Part shown: piece by piece, positions 11,280-23,419 of the stretch | Numbering within the stretch: position 1 is the first letter of the stretch | Layout: each line of letters begins with the position of its first letter | Assembly (NCBI GenBank): GCA_949128115.1 | Contig: OX421963.1 | Coordinates: 86,623,602-86,687,601 of the forward strand | Length of the DNA: 64,000 nt | Reading direction: 5' to 3' | Source of the DNA: Anaspis maculata | Lineage: Eukaryota > Arthropoda > Insecta > Coleoptera > Scraptiidae | Notes under the pieces: generated by a model | The model's database searches: none | What the model was told of the DNA's origin: nothing | What the model saw: the letters and a program-made list of their open reading frames with translations, nothing else | Position numbers and translations under genes: made by a program

Positions 11280-14260
11280 AAAATTGATGTAAAAATCGTC
11301 AACTACCGCTTTACTTTGAACTCCATCATTTAGAGTCCGGTTACGATAAGCCAGGCTGTTGTACTTTCAGCTGGAGAGCTCTCGGAAAACTGAGAAAGAA
11401 GCTGTTGCAAGATGTTCAAGAACCAGTCACCTCTTGTTAAAATAGCAAATGCAAAATGGTACAAACCTGTTCGCGAGATAAAAAGTTGAAAATTTGCAGT
11501 TTTTCCAGGAGAAGGGAAACTCGAAAATTGCTGATCCGATTTCAGAAATTCCCCTCTCAAATTATTTCACTCTTATCTCAAACTCTGATTTGCAGCAAGT
11601 CTGCACCTAGAGTGAATATTTCGTGAGGCTTACCCTCGGGCTTACCGCCGACTTACCGTAAGGTGAATCGAAGTTTGCACTGCAATTTTTTTTAATTCAT
11701 GGAATGTGCAAGTTGCATTGAAAAAAATCACAGCTGAAAAACCGAAAGCTTGTCGTATTTGAAAATAGGCCTACACGACGCCCTATAGTGCAGTAAAGAT
11801 AGGTTTTGAGGTTGAATTAATTATTTCATGAAATTTTGAAGCTGTTATCGATTCAGAATTTCATCCTCTACCATGTACTCAAAATCCCCGAAAATCCCAC
11901 TTGAGCATTTTTCTTGCGGCGCTGTCAAAGTATATCATGTTTGCTGCAGCAAGTCCGAAAATTTTATCCTCGCTTTTGTCACATTAGAGCTATATTGTTA
12001 GCTCAGAGCTGTTGGTATATACTCCAGGGCATGACCAGAACGTCATCTGAACCGTCGACATCCTATTTCCCGCAAAAGAAAACACGTAACTAGCTTAATC
12101 TGCAATTACCAGTGGTAATTAAGTGTAGTTCGGGGATTAGTGACCAAATTTAATAAAATCTGTTCTTTTTGTGATAAAAGCATGAAATTTGATATGAGTG
12201 GTCTTCATGGTCCCCTTTTCAAATGTAGACATGACGCTTTGCCATATTTTGGTTGGGGGGGCTTAGGGGCCCCCTTGAAAATTGAAGTTGCAGATACTCA
12301 TTTAAACCACCATTAATAATCGTCACGCATCTCAAAAAATAATCATTTGACTCTACGTTGAATCTCAACAAGATGCAGACAAGTTGTCGTCATGTACGCA
12401 CTGTTCTTCATAATGAAAAAAAAATTCTTTGGAGTGTCAAAAAAAAATCAGGTTTTTATAATTTTTTCATGTAATAGAAAAGTAAATTTATCTTCCGCAT
12501 ATCATTATCCACTAATTCGTATCTGTTGAAGCCGTTGATGAAGTCAATTTCTTGATATTGATATCTTAGAAGCAACAATCCCAGATGAAACCAGCCAATT
12601 CATGTGCTCAGTTCAGCAGCGTTTTTTCCAATTTTACCAATCAATATGATGACAATTCATTATTGGGTGGATAGCTTCAACTGTTTCATAATTTTAATGA
12701 GTATAACTAAATGTGAAGTGATGCGCGAAAGTCCCGAAAGAAATTTTTTTAACTGCCACCTGTCACTGTTTTGAATTGCACCAAATTTCATGCTACTTTG
12801 GCGAAACAACAGCAAATACAAACTAATGAGTCTAGACAAACGTCAATACGATCTGCAGTTGTCAAGTAGAAGGTACAAAGAATCAAGATTGAGACGTGAA
12901 ATACTTCAAAGCTTTGAAATCGAGCTAATACACGGCGTAAAAATATTTTCAACACACCCTAGGGGCACAAATTTTATGATGGTGGGCGACGTAAAAAACA
13001 TTTTTTCCTAGGCTTTTGCGCTTGGCTCCGCGTGTAGTCGAAGGGAATCAAGCTACAGAACAGTTTCAGCTATCCATTCATTCATAAATTGTCAATCATA
13101 TTGATTGGGAACAATAAAAAAACGCTGTTGAACATCACACTTAAATTGGCTTATTTCTTCGGGAGCTGTCATTCCTAGAATGACAGTGTCAAAAAACAGA
13201 CTTCATGAATAGCTTCGGAGAATACAAATTAGTGAATAATGATACACAGCAGATCGATTCACATTTTCTTAGATGGAAAAATCATTAAAAACTGTGTTTT
13301 TTTTTGACACTTCGAAGAAATTTTTTTTCAACCCGAAGAACAATGCGTACATGTCGACAACTGTTGTGTATCTTGTCAAGATTTGGTGTAGAGTCGAATG
13401 ACTACTTTTTGAAATGTGTGACGATATTTACCGGTGGTTTGTAGGAGTTCCTGCAACTTCAAATTTTTAAGGGGGTCCTTGGGCCCCCCTAACCAAAATA
13501 TGGCGAGTCGTCGTGTTTACATTTGGAAAGAAGACCATGAAGACCACTCATACCAAATTTCATGCTTCTATCACAAATCAAACAGATTTTAATTAACTTG
13601 GTCATTAACCCTCCGATTATCTTTAATCAACACTGTTAATTGGGAATTAAAGCGAGTTCCGTTTTTTTTTTCCGGGAAATACGAGTTAGAAGTTTAAACG
13701 AAGGTCTGGTCATGCCCTGCAGTGTATATCAACAGCTCTGAGCTAACAATGTAGCTCTAGTGTGACCAAAACGAGAATACAATTTTCGGACTAGTTGCAG
13801 CAAATATGATATACTTTGACAGCGCCGCAAGAAGAATGCTCAACTGGGATTTTCGGGGATTTTGAGTGTGTGGTGGAGGATGAAATTCTGAATCGATATC
13901 TGCTATGAAATTTCATGAATTGATTTTTTCGAGGTTTGGGGTCTTTTTTGACTATCTTTACTGCACTACTACACAATCTCTTTTTTCGATATCAGTTGGG
14001 GTTTCCCAACAAATGTCGATATCCAGCAGGAAAGAACGAGGTGGAGCCCTGTCCCAAACGCGGGTCGCCCTGGTCAAAACACGGGTGAGCAGCCATCTTG
14101 GGGGTGGTAATGGCAAGAAAAAACTATAGCGCCCGACTGGTAAACGGTGGAGAACTTCAACTGTGCAGACTTGATTTGATTCTTTTGTCGTGCTGCTTTC
14201 TGCTGAATTTGGTCACAATTCATCGGATATATTATTTTGAATAATTGAATGGCAAAAAAC
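11280..14260. repeat. Dispersed repeat, copy 1 (split by a foldback)
   Basis: The outer parts (11285-11785 and 13972-14260) are the same sequence as parts of protease intron 3 (44325-44400 and 54738-55350). Shared text includes GTAAAAATCGTCAA, CTCCATCATTT, GATGTTCAAGAACC, TTTGCAGTTTTTCCAGG, CTACACGACGCCC, TGGTCAAAACACG and TAGTTCCAATTCATCG-like ends. It carries no recognisable ORF. Here the repeat is interrupted by the foldback 11786-13968. Confidence 0.75.
11786..13968. mobile_element. Foldback element of 2.2 kb with 3-bp target duplication
   Basis: The left arm begins TAGTGCAGTAAAGATAG and the right arm ends with its reverse complement. The arms (about 11786-12720 and 13070-13968) pair along nearly their whole length, for example GAAAATCCCACTTGAGC near 11890 with GCTCAACTGGGATTTTC near 13840. 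CTA flanks both ends (11783-11785 and 13969-13971). The intact copy of the surrounding repeat at 55085 lacks the element. The loop of about 350 bp contains a 73-codon open frame (12790-13011) with no known match. Confidence 0.9.
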
Positions 14261-14838
14261 AATAGCTCCTGTTATTTTTTTACAGTTTACAGTACAATTC
14301 CGTTTGACAAATGACAGCCAAAAATCAATGGGCTGACGCAGAGGGAAGTTATGACCAAACTCCAAATTTTTATTTGATCGGATCAACGGTTCGTAGATAT
14401 GCCGACGACAGATTACACACAGACATACCTACACAAACACCATATTCATAACGTAATTTTATTGCGCGTTTTTCCTACTTAAAGCTTTTCTCTTGGGTTT
14501 GCTGACTGGTACATCGGGCTGGTACGGCTCTGCCCTACCCTGTCGCGCTGAATCTGTACGGTCCATCCCGCTCTGTTGGTATCACTGCCGTGGCCTGTCA
14601 CCTGTCAATATGACGACAAACGTCAGCCAAATCCCGGTCACGGGAACATAACTGTCACCGTGGCACCCGCTATGGCAACGTTGTAAGTATGCCTGACGTG
14701 GCAAAAGCGCATCGCGCATTTATGCGCTTCCGCCACCTTCTCTTTGCACAGGAGCTACTCCGGGTGGATTACTAGATAGAGAAAGCAGATACATAGGCCA
14801 ATCATGGTCTAGCTGGATCTTCTTTCTTTGTCTAGTGG
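14261..14838. other. Outer arm of the large inverted structure, then spacer
   Basis: 14240-14380 is inverted at 20130-20270; shared text includes GACAAATGACAGCC, AAAAATCAATGGGCT and ATGACCAAACTCCAAA. Between 14390 and 14838 lies GC-richer DNA with only weak inverted similarity to 19320-19430. No gene is recognised. Confidence 0.6.
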
Positions 14839-17800
14839 ACAGGGAGCTGGTGCCTCAAAACTTACGTCATAAGGTATATGATTTAATTCCTGTAGGTCTG
14901 ATGTGCGTTGATGAGATTGTTAAAATTGCTTTGTCTTACATGTCAGACCGGGGGCTTTAGGCTGGTATAAGCTTGTCAATTTTCAAAAAATGTCAAAAAT
15001 TTACGTCATAAGGTACATGAATGAAATCAACGGGCTTTTGTGTAGGAACATCCCCTTGATCAAAAATCGAGTCATAAGACAAAAATTTTGGGAGCTCTCG
15101 GTCCATAAGACAAGTTTGAAATCTTCAATAAGGGCCAAAATTCACCTCCTCCTGAAGACTTCTCCTTTGACATATTTTCAGGAATGAAAAACGATTCTTA
15201 CATGATTTTCTACGCAGGTTTTGAATCTGTCCACAAAATTTTTCAATTGTACATCGTTTACAGGGTGCAACATCAAAATTTTTTTTTAAAATCGTACACC
15301 CTGTATTTTAACATGGAAATCGATTCCGTCTTTCATCCTGATTACAAATATATATCACACCTACCGTCAGTTCCACAAAAAAGATGATCAGCGATTAAGG
15401 CTGATTGCAGATTAAGTGAACTTTTTTCTGCTGAATGCTAGTAATCCAGCCCCTAGCAGTACTTCTGTAGGAAAAACGATGTAATCAAAATTTTTTTTTC
15501 AGAATCGTTAGAGGATCATCCCAGGACAAATAATCACTCGGGTGCTTTTGCGATTTCTGGTACATTTTCCAGCAATATCGCATCAAAGTTGGCGGCTGGT
15601 CAATTCTTCAGTTCGCTGATATTTCTTGGAGTTTTTGCGATTTTCTTCAAATAAAAGTACTGATAATCTACCCAAAAAATAATTCTGGATCGAATGGTGC
15701 TGTCAGATTTTGAGTACTTACGTTATACCGGGCGAAAAAAAAAATAAAATGAGTTTTATAATTTTTTTCCAACTTTTTAGTTTCTTGGCCGATTTTCACA
15801 AACTTTATGTCAAAAGCTCGCTGACTAAATCGTCTCTTCAATCCAATTGTCAATATAGCCAAATTATCAAAAATCAAGATGGCGGCGGCGAACCCAAACA
15901 AAAATGTGTCGTATTTCGAGATTTTTTTTTTTATTTCCAAACTTCGTGAAGAACGACAGTGATGGTGGATTCTGGAAGATTCAGCTTTCTTCTGCAATTT
16001 GGGACTAGATTTACTTGATTCGCACATTCCACTGTGAAAATATAGTGAATTAAAGGAAGGTCCACTTGTAATTTTTTCCAAATTCACAATAAATCAGCAG
16101 TTTAAAAACCTCCCGCGAATCCTTATTTCTGAAGCAATTTCTACACACTTGGTAGTGATCGTAAGCTGTGTGCATAGGCTACAAATACCGTGTTGGTGCA
16201 TGGCCGAAGTTTCGGAATTTTAGATGATAGATGACGTAAATTGTGGAGGTGCGCATGTCAAATATCGAATATTCTACTTTTTGTTCTCACATTTTCTGAA
16301 CGAAATTTCTATAAATGGTTGGCTTAATGGTCAGCTGGATAAACACGCAACGAGAGTCGAATGTTAAAAGAGTCGAAATGTGAAATTTTCAAATAGACGA
16401 CTCTACTTCTTTTGAGAAAATAAAACGGTTCTATCCGTTGGTCCAGGAATTTTAGCTGTTAAAATCGCAAATAGCGAACAAAAATGAAAGCCAGCCGAAT
16501 TTTTGTATATAAGCTCAGTTAAGCATGTAGTTCAACATAGTCAAAGTTCTCAAGAATCCGGTGTGAGCTTCGGCCGTTGTGGCCTCGAGAAGAACTTGAG
16601 GATAAGTTTTTCGCGTATATCTCGTGAACAATGGCACTTGGGAAGAACGTGCTTGGGAAGAAATTGTTTTAAATTTTATTGTCTATAAGAAAGGTCCTTA
16701 CACGTTTCATCGTCAGTTCACTCTTTCTTCGTCAAAACACAAGAAAATTAAAATAATCCAGATGCTCGATGCTGAAGACTGTATGGACCTTGAGTTTTAT
16801 GATGGCGAAGTGCCACCTCGTAGAGGTGTTGGTTGGTCCACTATTTCTTGATTGAAACTTGAAGCCATCAATACGGACCATGCCGGCGGCATATACAGGG
16901 TGAAATAAAAATAAAAAGTTGAACATTTGTTCCTCAAGAACCAGAATACGAGTAGGTGAAGACATGTAAATCGCCATAAATAATTCTGATTTCATGATCA
17001 TGAAGCCGTCGTAAACTTAAATCAGATATCTTAAGCCGTTCTTGAAATATCTTCAAAAGACTGAAGTTGTTACCGGAAAAAATAATTTTTTCGTCTACTC
17101 ATCAGAAAAAAAGTTGACTGTGTTTTTTTCTCAAAGTAGTTGGCCTAGAAAGTGTTTTTCACTATTATTTCATTTTAAATGTAATTCAACATTGTTTCGA
17201 TTCAAAACACCAAGTCTCGATTCAATATCTGAAGAGTTACTGATAGACGGAAAACTAGTTTTTTTTCGTAACGACTTCAGTCTTCTGAAGATATGTCAGA
17301 AACGGCTCAACATATTTGATCCAAGTTTAAGATGACTTCATGACCATGAAATTAGAAATATTTTTGGCGGTTTATATGTCTTCACCTATTTTGGTTCTTG
17401 AGGTACATTTCTTCAACTTCTTATTTTTATTTCACCCTGTATATGCCGCCGGCATAGTTGGTATTGATGGAAAAAGTTACAGTCAAAACAGAATAGATCA
17501 AACAACACCTCTACCAAGTGGCACCCCGCCATCATAAAACTCAAGGTCCATACAGTCTTCAGCATCGAGCATCTGGATTATTTTAATTTTCTTGTGTTTT
17601 GACGAAGAAAGAGTGGACTGACGATGGAACGTGTAAGGACCTTCCTTATAGACAATAAAATTTTCAACAATTTCATCCCAAGCACGTTCTACCCAAGTGC
17701 CATTGTTCACGAGATATACGCGAAAAACTTATCCTCAAGTTCTTCCCGAGGCCACAACGGCCGAAGCTCACACCGGATTCTTGAGAACTTTGACTATGTT

Positions 17801-19315
17801 AAACTACATGCTTAACTGAGCTTATATATAAAAATCCGGCTGGCTTTCATTTTTGTTCGCTATTTGCAATTTTAACAGCTAAAATTCCTGGACGAACGGA
17901 TAGAACCGTTTTATTTTCTCCAAAGAAGTAAAGTCGTCTATTTGAAAAATTCACAATTCGACTCTTTCAACATTTGACTCTCGTTGCGTGTTTATCCAGC
18001 TGACCATCAAGCCAACCATTTATAGAAATTTCGTTCAGAACATGTGAGAACAAAAAGTAGAATATTCGATATTTGACATGCGCACCTCCACCATTTACGT
18101 CATCTATCATCTAAAATTTCAAAACTTCGGCCATGCACTAGCACGGTATTTGTAGCCTATGCACACAGCTTACGATCACTACCAAGTGCGTAGAAATTGC
18201 TTCAGAAATAAGGATTCGCGGGAGGTTTTTAAACTGCTGATTTATTGTGAATTTGGAAAAAATTACAAGTGGACCTTCCTTTAATTCACTATATTTTCAC
18301 AGTGGAATGTGCGAATCAAGTAAATCTAGTCCCAAATTGCATAAGAAAGCTGAATCTTCCAGAATCCACCATCACTGTCGTTCTTTACGAAGTTTAGAAA
18401 TAGAAGAGACGATTTAGTCAGCGAGCTTTTGACATAAAGTTGGTGAAAATCGGCCAAGAAACTAAAAAGGTGGAAAAAAATTATAAAACTCATTTTATTT
18501 TTTTTTCGCCCGGTATAACGTGAGTACTCAAAATCTGACAGCACCATTTGATCCGGAATTGTTTTTTGGATAGATTAGTACTTTTATTTGAAAAAAATCG
18601 CAAAAACTCCAAGAAATATCAGCGAACTGAAGAATTGACCAGCCGCCAACTTTGATGCGATATTGCTGGAAAATGTATCAGAAATCGCGAAAGCACCCGA
18701 GTGATTATTTGTCCTGGGATGATCCTCTAACGATTCCAAAAAAAATTTTTTGATTACATCGTTTTTGCTACAGAAGTACTGCTAGGGACAGGACTATAGG
18801 TGATTGCTCACAAAAAATGCCTGAAATCTGTACTAGCCCATAATCTTTCCATTATTGAGAGATAAACCAGCATTTCCATTGATCAGTGAGCTACAAATTG
18901 ACAAACAAAAATCGCAAATCAACTAATCTCGTATTATCTGTTTTGTGGAACCCACGATTAGTGGGTTAGTCAACAAAACGCCTGTGAAAAAATTGATAAA
19001 TTTTGGTCTTTTTTTGGAAATTTCAGACTTGTCTTATGGACCGAAACCCCCCAAAAATTTTATCTTACGACCAGATTTCCAATTAAGGGGATGTTCCCAC
19101 ACAAAATCCAGTTAGTTTCATTCATGTACCTTATGACGTAAATTTTTGGCCATTTTTTCGAAAATTGACAAGCTCATACCAGCCTGAAGCCCCCGGTCTG
19201 ACATGTAAGAGAAAGCAATTTTCAACAACCTTATCAACGTACATTACTTACATTAGACCTACAGGGTTAAAATCATGTACCTTATGACGTAAGTTTTGAG
19301 GCACCAGCTCCCTGT
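14839..19315. mobile_element. Giant palindromic foldback element, 4.5 kb
   Basis: Both ends carry ACAGGGAGCTGGTGCCTCAA followed by AACTTACGTCATAAGGTA in inverted orientation. The arms (14839-17105 and 17230-19315) pair almost throughout and leave a loop of only about 125 bp. They differ by scattered substitutions and by replaced blocks near 15180-15420 and 18790-19040. Arm landmarks include GGCGGCTGGTCAATTCTTCA (15590/18640), the GCCGGCGGCATATACAGGGTG block (16880/17430), and TACCGTGTTGGTGC-type text (16190/18140). No transposase is visible, so it is either mobilised in trans or made by a replication template switch. Confidence 0.9.
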
Positions 19316-19496
19316 CCATAGTGATCTACCCTGAAAAGCTCCTGTCGGCACAACGAAAGCGCCTCTTGCCCAGCTTCTTTTTCGCGCTTGCGCCTGGATG
19401 GGGTGCCAAAGTACCGCTGTAGAGATTCGCTTGTTTTTGACATAACTCAGTGAAATCTTGAGTCGAGCACATTAATTTTTTTGGAGAAACGACAAT

Positions 19497-19985
19497 TGTT
19501 CAATAAATTATCTATATATTTTATCCACTTCTATTGAATAATGCACGCATCATCATGCACATACATGCCTGCATTTTTCAATAAGACTGGATAAAGCATA
19601 GTATTCTACTCGCGGGTAATGGCTATTGCTCATTCGGATGCTTTACGACATTCGCCAAGGCTCGTGTCGGCAAACTGCATCCTTATGAGCAAGAATATAC
19701 TCATGTTGCTTGTTCAACTCGCTTGTTGAATAATATACTTTATTACAACTTCACAACTGAAGAATAGTATATTATTCAACAAGCGGGGAATGATTACTAC
19801 TTACTCATGAGAATGCAGTTTGCTGACACGAGCCTTGGCGAGTGTCGTAAAGCATCAATCCGAATCAGTGATAGCTATTACCCGCTAGTAGAATATTATG
19901 CTTTATCCAGTCTTATTGAAAAATGCAGGCATGTATGCGCGTGATAATGAGTGCATTATTCAGTAGGATTGGATAAAATTGTATT
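19497..19985. mobile_element. Palindromic MITE, about 0.5 kb
   Basis: Arms 19505-19745 and 19755-19985 are inverted copies with a loop of about 10 bp. Shared text includes CATACATGCCTGCATTTTTC, GCTCGTGTC and TAATATACT. The termini are near TTGTTCAATAAATT / AATTGTATTAACAA. No ORF. Confidence 0.85.
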
Positions 19986-20279
19986 AACAAGTAGGTACTA
20001 GTGAAAATAACATTATACCATATACCCATGTTTAGGACTCCATTTTTGCTCCCGCGACCTATTTGTTCTCATTCCAAGTTTTTGAGTTATGTTGGTATTT
20101 CGCGTAAGTAAAAGTCATTTCGACGTATTGTTCGACGAATACAAATTTGGAGTTTGGTCATAGTTTTGTTCTGTGTGAGCCCATTGATTTTTGGCTGTCA
20201 TTTGTTGACCGGAAGTGTATACTGTCAAAAAATAACAAAAGCTATTTTTTCACACGGAACTTAGTTGCGGTTAGTTATT

Positions 20280-21420
20280 TGAATCCTCGTTTGAAACCCC
20301 TTTAAAAGCTGTATTAAGCGTTATGAGTTATGACTACAATTCGACAACTGACTACTGGTGTTTTTATGGTCTTGTGCCTTATGTCTTATGGTTCTGTCAG
20401 CATCAACCATGTCAAAGCCTGGGGTTGCAGAGATATTCAACAGCTTTCCGCAAGTTCCGCTAGGTGGAAGTACGGATCGTATGCATATGTATATCGTAAT
20501 TTTGGCTATTGTGAATGATGCGACCACACTACGTTACATACCTATATGTTTATGTTCTATATCGAGGCACATATGGAAACACTTTGACAATGACACTGTT
20601 TTTCTTTTTCAATTTGAGCTGATATTATTTGATTTTTCTACTCGATCTTTACGACAGCACAAAATAGACGTTCTCTTCTGTGGCTAGCCAAGTTCCCATG
20701 AGGAGATTACTCTACAGTCGGTCAGAATATGGAAAATAAAAATGACTAGTAATGTCAAGTGTTTCCATTTATGCGATCGTAACTGTACGTTCACAGATCC
20801 GCCCAGAAAAATCAAAAACTTATGAATGCATAGAATAAGTGGTAACATGAAGAATCATCAAAAATAAAGTCCCAGGTTATAATTTACTTTAAAATAATTT
20901 AAAAAAAAACATGTTTAAACATGTGCATGAAAAACATGTTTAAAACAATTCTGGTCAACAAGTTCAAAACATCTTGTTTTAAAACAACCAACTCTGTTTT
21001 AAATAAACTAAAGTATTCAACTCTGAATATTGAAATACTTTCAAAATATTTGAATACATTTGCGGTAGTCAAATACTTTGACAGTATTTAAATCTTTTAG
21101 AGACAAATATTTTTGAATAATTATTTGAATATTTTCTCATTATTTAAATAGAAAAAGTATTTCGATAACGGAAATATTTGAATATTTCCAACTGCAACTT
21201 TAAAAATAATCTCTATCATTAAAATTCCATTTTCACCAGGAAATGAAAAGTAAAGTACTCAATAAAATAAGTTTCACCCTAGAAAATTTGACCCAACTTT
21301 GAAACTAGTAAACTTTGAAATGCTACAAGCGATTCAACCAATTTTTGAACCGTTCGCTAGCCCAGTTTTTGAGCTATTAGTCCGTATTTTTCAGAAACAT
21401 GAAATATTCCACATAATATT
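20280..21420. other. Intergenic stretch with low-complexity ACATGTTT / AATATTTGAA repeats
   Basis: 20880-21010 is rich in AACATGTTTAAA-type words and 21000-21190 in GAATATTTGAAATAC-type words, imperfect palindromic low-complexity DNA. A 62-codon ATG-started frame at 20330-20518 has a hydrophobic start but no homology I recognise, and I do not call it. Confidence 0.5.
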
Positions 21421-22290
21421 TCTACAGGGTGTTCAATAGACTGGTAAAACATTTTGAAAAGTTTGGCTCCCTCGTGAACAAATTTTTTTCCTTACTGTAG
21501 GTATTCCAACACCGTAGGCAGGAAGGTGAACCTTATACCTCGAGATGGCTTTTGTATCTTCGGTGTATCTCTATTATTTATAGGGTGACTTCAAAAAATT
21601 TACATTTTTTGTAATGCATCAATAACTTTTGCCCTATCGTTACCTGATTTTCGAAATTTTCGGCTCATTCCAATAACAAAGCTTCAGGTAGGAATACCAA
21701 CGGATCAAATTCAATCCAAGAGAGACATTCAAGATACAGGGTTGCATGAAAAGTCACCCAAACTTGAACTTCTCTCGAAATCTAGGTTGAGAGAAGAATG
21801 AAAACCAACTTACCTTCTGAAGTATCATTCATTCTGAACACTACAAGGTGCTTTTTCTTCTATGGGACTAGAATTGCTGGTTACAGGCCAGATTTGAACT
21901 GTTTGATTTTGAACGAGGAATATCGCTTTGTGCACCTGAAAATGTTCGTAACCAAAGTAACAAAATCGTAATAATCACTTATAAACAGTGATCGACAAGT
22001 AAGTGATTGTTCCATATTTCGTAACATTGGTTACGAGCAGCTTCATGTGAGCAAGGCCCCGATTCTTCTTTGAAAACATGCGGTTGTAATTTAATTCCTT
22101 TCACCAACAATTCAGGTCTCATGCAAGAAGAGAATACCTTGAAGTGTTCAGAAGGGAATGATTATTTCGAAGGTCTTTCGCCCAAAGGAATAAAAACAAT
22201 CTGTTTTGGAAACTAACGAGACCTAGTCAGGTAAGGCAGGTAGGCCACAATGAATTTTGGTTGTATTGAAACTAACCCCAAATAATTAGA
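21421..22290. other. Intergenic stretch 3' of the second ZIP gene
   Basis: Begins with ACAGGGTGTTCAATAGACTG, a terminus-like motif shared with several foldbacks in this window, but I could not find its inverted partner. No gene. Confidence 0.4.
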
Positions 22291-22299
22291 ATCTTAAAT

Positions 22300-22305
22300 T
22301 TTATT
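22300..22305 (-). terminator. Poly(A) signal AATAAA of the second ZIP gene
   Basis: On the minus strand AATAAA occurs about 72 nt after the TGA stop, the only canonical signal close behind the gene. Confidence 0.6.
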
Positions 22306-22376
22306 AACACAAGTCTCAACAGTAGGTATTAAAATATACCTCTATAATATATACTCTATAATAATAACATTCGAGT

Positions 22377-23372
22377 TCAATCACTTTCAATCAAAGTGAT
22401 TCCCAACATGATCAGGAAGCCGACAAGCACCGAGAGATAGTTCCTCAGTCCAGATTTCCGGTCCGAACTGAGTATTTCGAAAAACACCACGTACAGCAGA
22501 GTGCCCGAAGCCAGACCCTGCAATATCACAGACGGCACAGCCGTCGAAGAAGCTCCGCGATCGCTGACGGCTATTCCGATTCCGATTCCCATCGGACTCA
22601 CCACAGCGAACATGAAGACGTACAGTATCACGAGAAAGTTTCTCATATCAGAAGTGACCAGTTCCACCCCTATGCAAAAGGCTATCACCAGCTTGTGCGC
22701 CGCCACAGCCCCGAACATGTACCAGACAGTGCCGGCGGAGTCTTCCAGACCCACGGATAGACCTTCGAACAGTTCGTGGATGGACAGTGCCAGGACCACG
22801 AGGAGTCCGCGCAGAGTGGCCACGGTCGAGCTCTGGGTCACGACGGTCATGTGGCTGTGGTCTTCGTGGCTGTGGCCATGGCCGTGACTGTGGCCGTGGC
22901 CGTGGCCGTGATCAGGGCGCTTTTCAAAAGTGCCGTCTTCTATGGAGCTCGAAGAGCTGCTGTCGGAAAGCTCCAGCTTGGCTCTGCTTATGGAAACGCT
23001 GCGTCTGATCATGTCGTGCTTTTCGCGCTTGTGCAGGTACACGTGGACGCACTCTTCGACGAAGTACATGATGAAGAAGCCGATGCACATGAGCAGTTCC
23101 GCAAGCGGCAGGCCGATGTCGGGCAGCTCCTTGAGGTCTTCTATGTTTTCCGCGACTTCCGGTAGCAGATGCAGGAACGTGGTGCAGAGCAGCACGCCGC
23201 CGCCCAAGCAGAGGAGCATCTGGACGTACTTGTTGTTTTTGGCTTCGTTTTTCCATTTGAACCACTGCGAGAGTTTGATGGGGATCGTGCCGAGGGCCAT
23301 CGAAGTCGAGAAGAGCACGCACATGGCCACCGCTTTGGCCACGACGGCGTCGTGCTGGGTTTCGGACGCCAT
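22377..23372 (-). CDS. ZIP family zinc transporter (SLC39A1-3-like), paralogue 2, His-rich loop
   Basis: A 331-residue multi-pass membrane protein, intronless in its coding region and closely similar to the protein at 6603-7568. Hydrophobic segments fall near residues 12-35, 51-71, 92-114, 188-213, 220-240, 245-268, 278-300 and 308-328. The metal-site motifs are HELFEG in segment IV (His199, Glu200) and AHKLVIAF plus a downstream Glu in segment V. The loop between segments III and IV carries ten histidines between residues 155 and 174 in HG/HS steps, the classical ZIP metal-sensing loop, preceded by a Ser tract. The ATG at 23372 is supported by a TATA box and initiator immediately upstream. 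Together with the first gene it forms a tail-to-tail paralogue pair about 15 kb apart, separated mostly by foldback DNA. The family is certain; transport direction and metal are inferred. Confidence 0.97.
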   Translation of the reverse strand: MASETQHDAVVAKAVAMCVLFSTSMALGTIPIKLSQWFKWKNEAKNNKYVQMLLCLGGGVLLCTTFLHLLPEVAENIEDLKELPDIGLPLAELLMCIGFFIMYFVEECVHVYLHKREKHDMIRRSVSISRAKLELSDSSSSSSIEDGTFEKRPDHGHGHGHSHGHGHSHEDHSHMTVVTQSSTVATLRGLLVVLALSIHELFEGLSVGLEDSAGTVWYMFGAVAAHKLVIAFCIGVELVTSDMRNFLVILYVFMFAVVSPMGIGIGIAVSDRGASSTAVPSVILQGLASGTLLYVVFFEILSSDRKSGLRNYLSVLVGFLIMLGITLIESD

Positions 23373-23383
23373 TCTGGAACAGA

Positions 23384-23419
23384 AACTGAATTCTAGAAAC
23401 CCTGCACAGATGTTTTATA
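23384..23419 (-). promoter_or_regulatory. Core promoter (TATA + initiator) of the second ZIP gene
   Basis: On the minus strand GTATAAAA has its TATAAAA at 23419-23413, and an arthropod initiator TTCAGT has its A at 23387, so the TATA starts about 32 bp upstream of the predicted start. The implied 5' leader is only about 14 nt. An alternative is that the CAG just before the ATG is a splice acceptor of a leader intron. Confidence 0.6.

Noticed and set aside
20330..20518. 62-codon ATG frame with a hydrophobic start
   Set aside because: Could be a small secreted peptide, but no homology, promoter or splice evidence, and a competing overlapping frame is longer.
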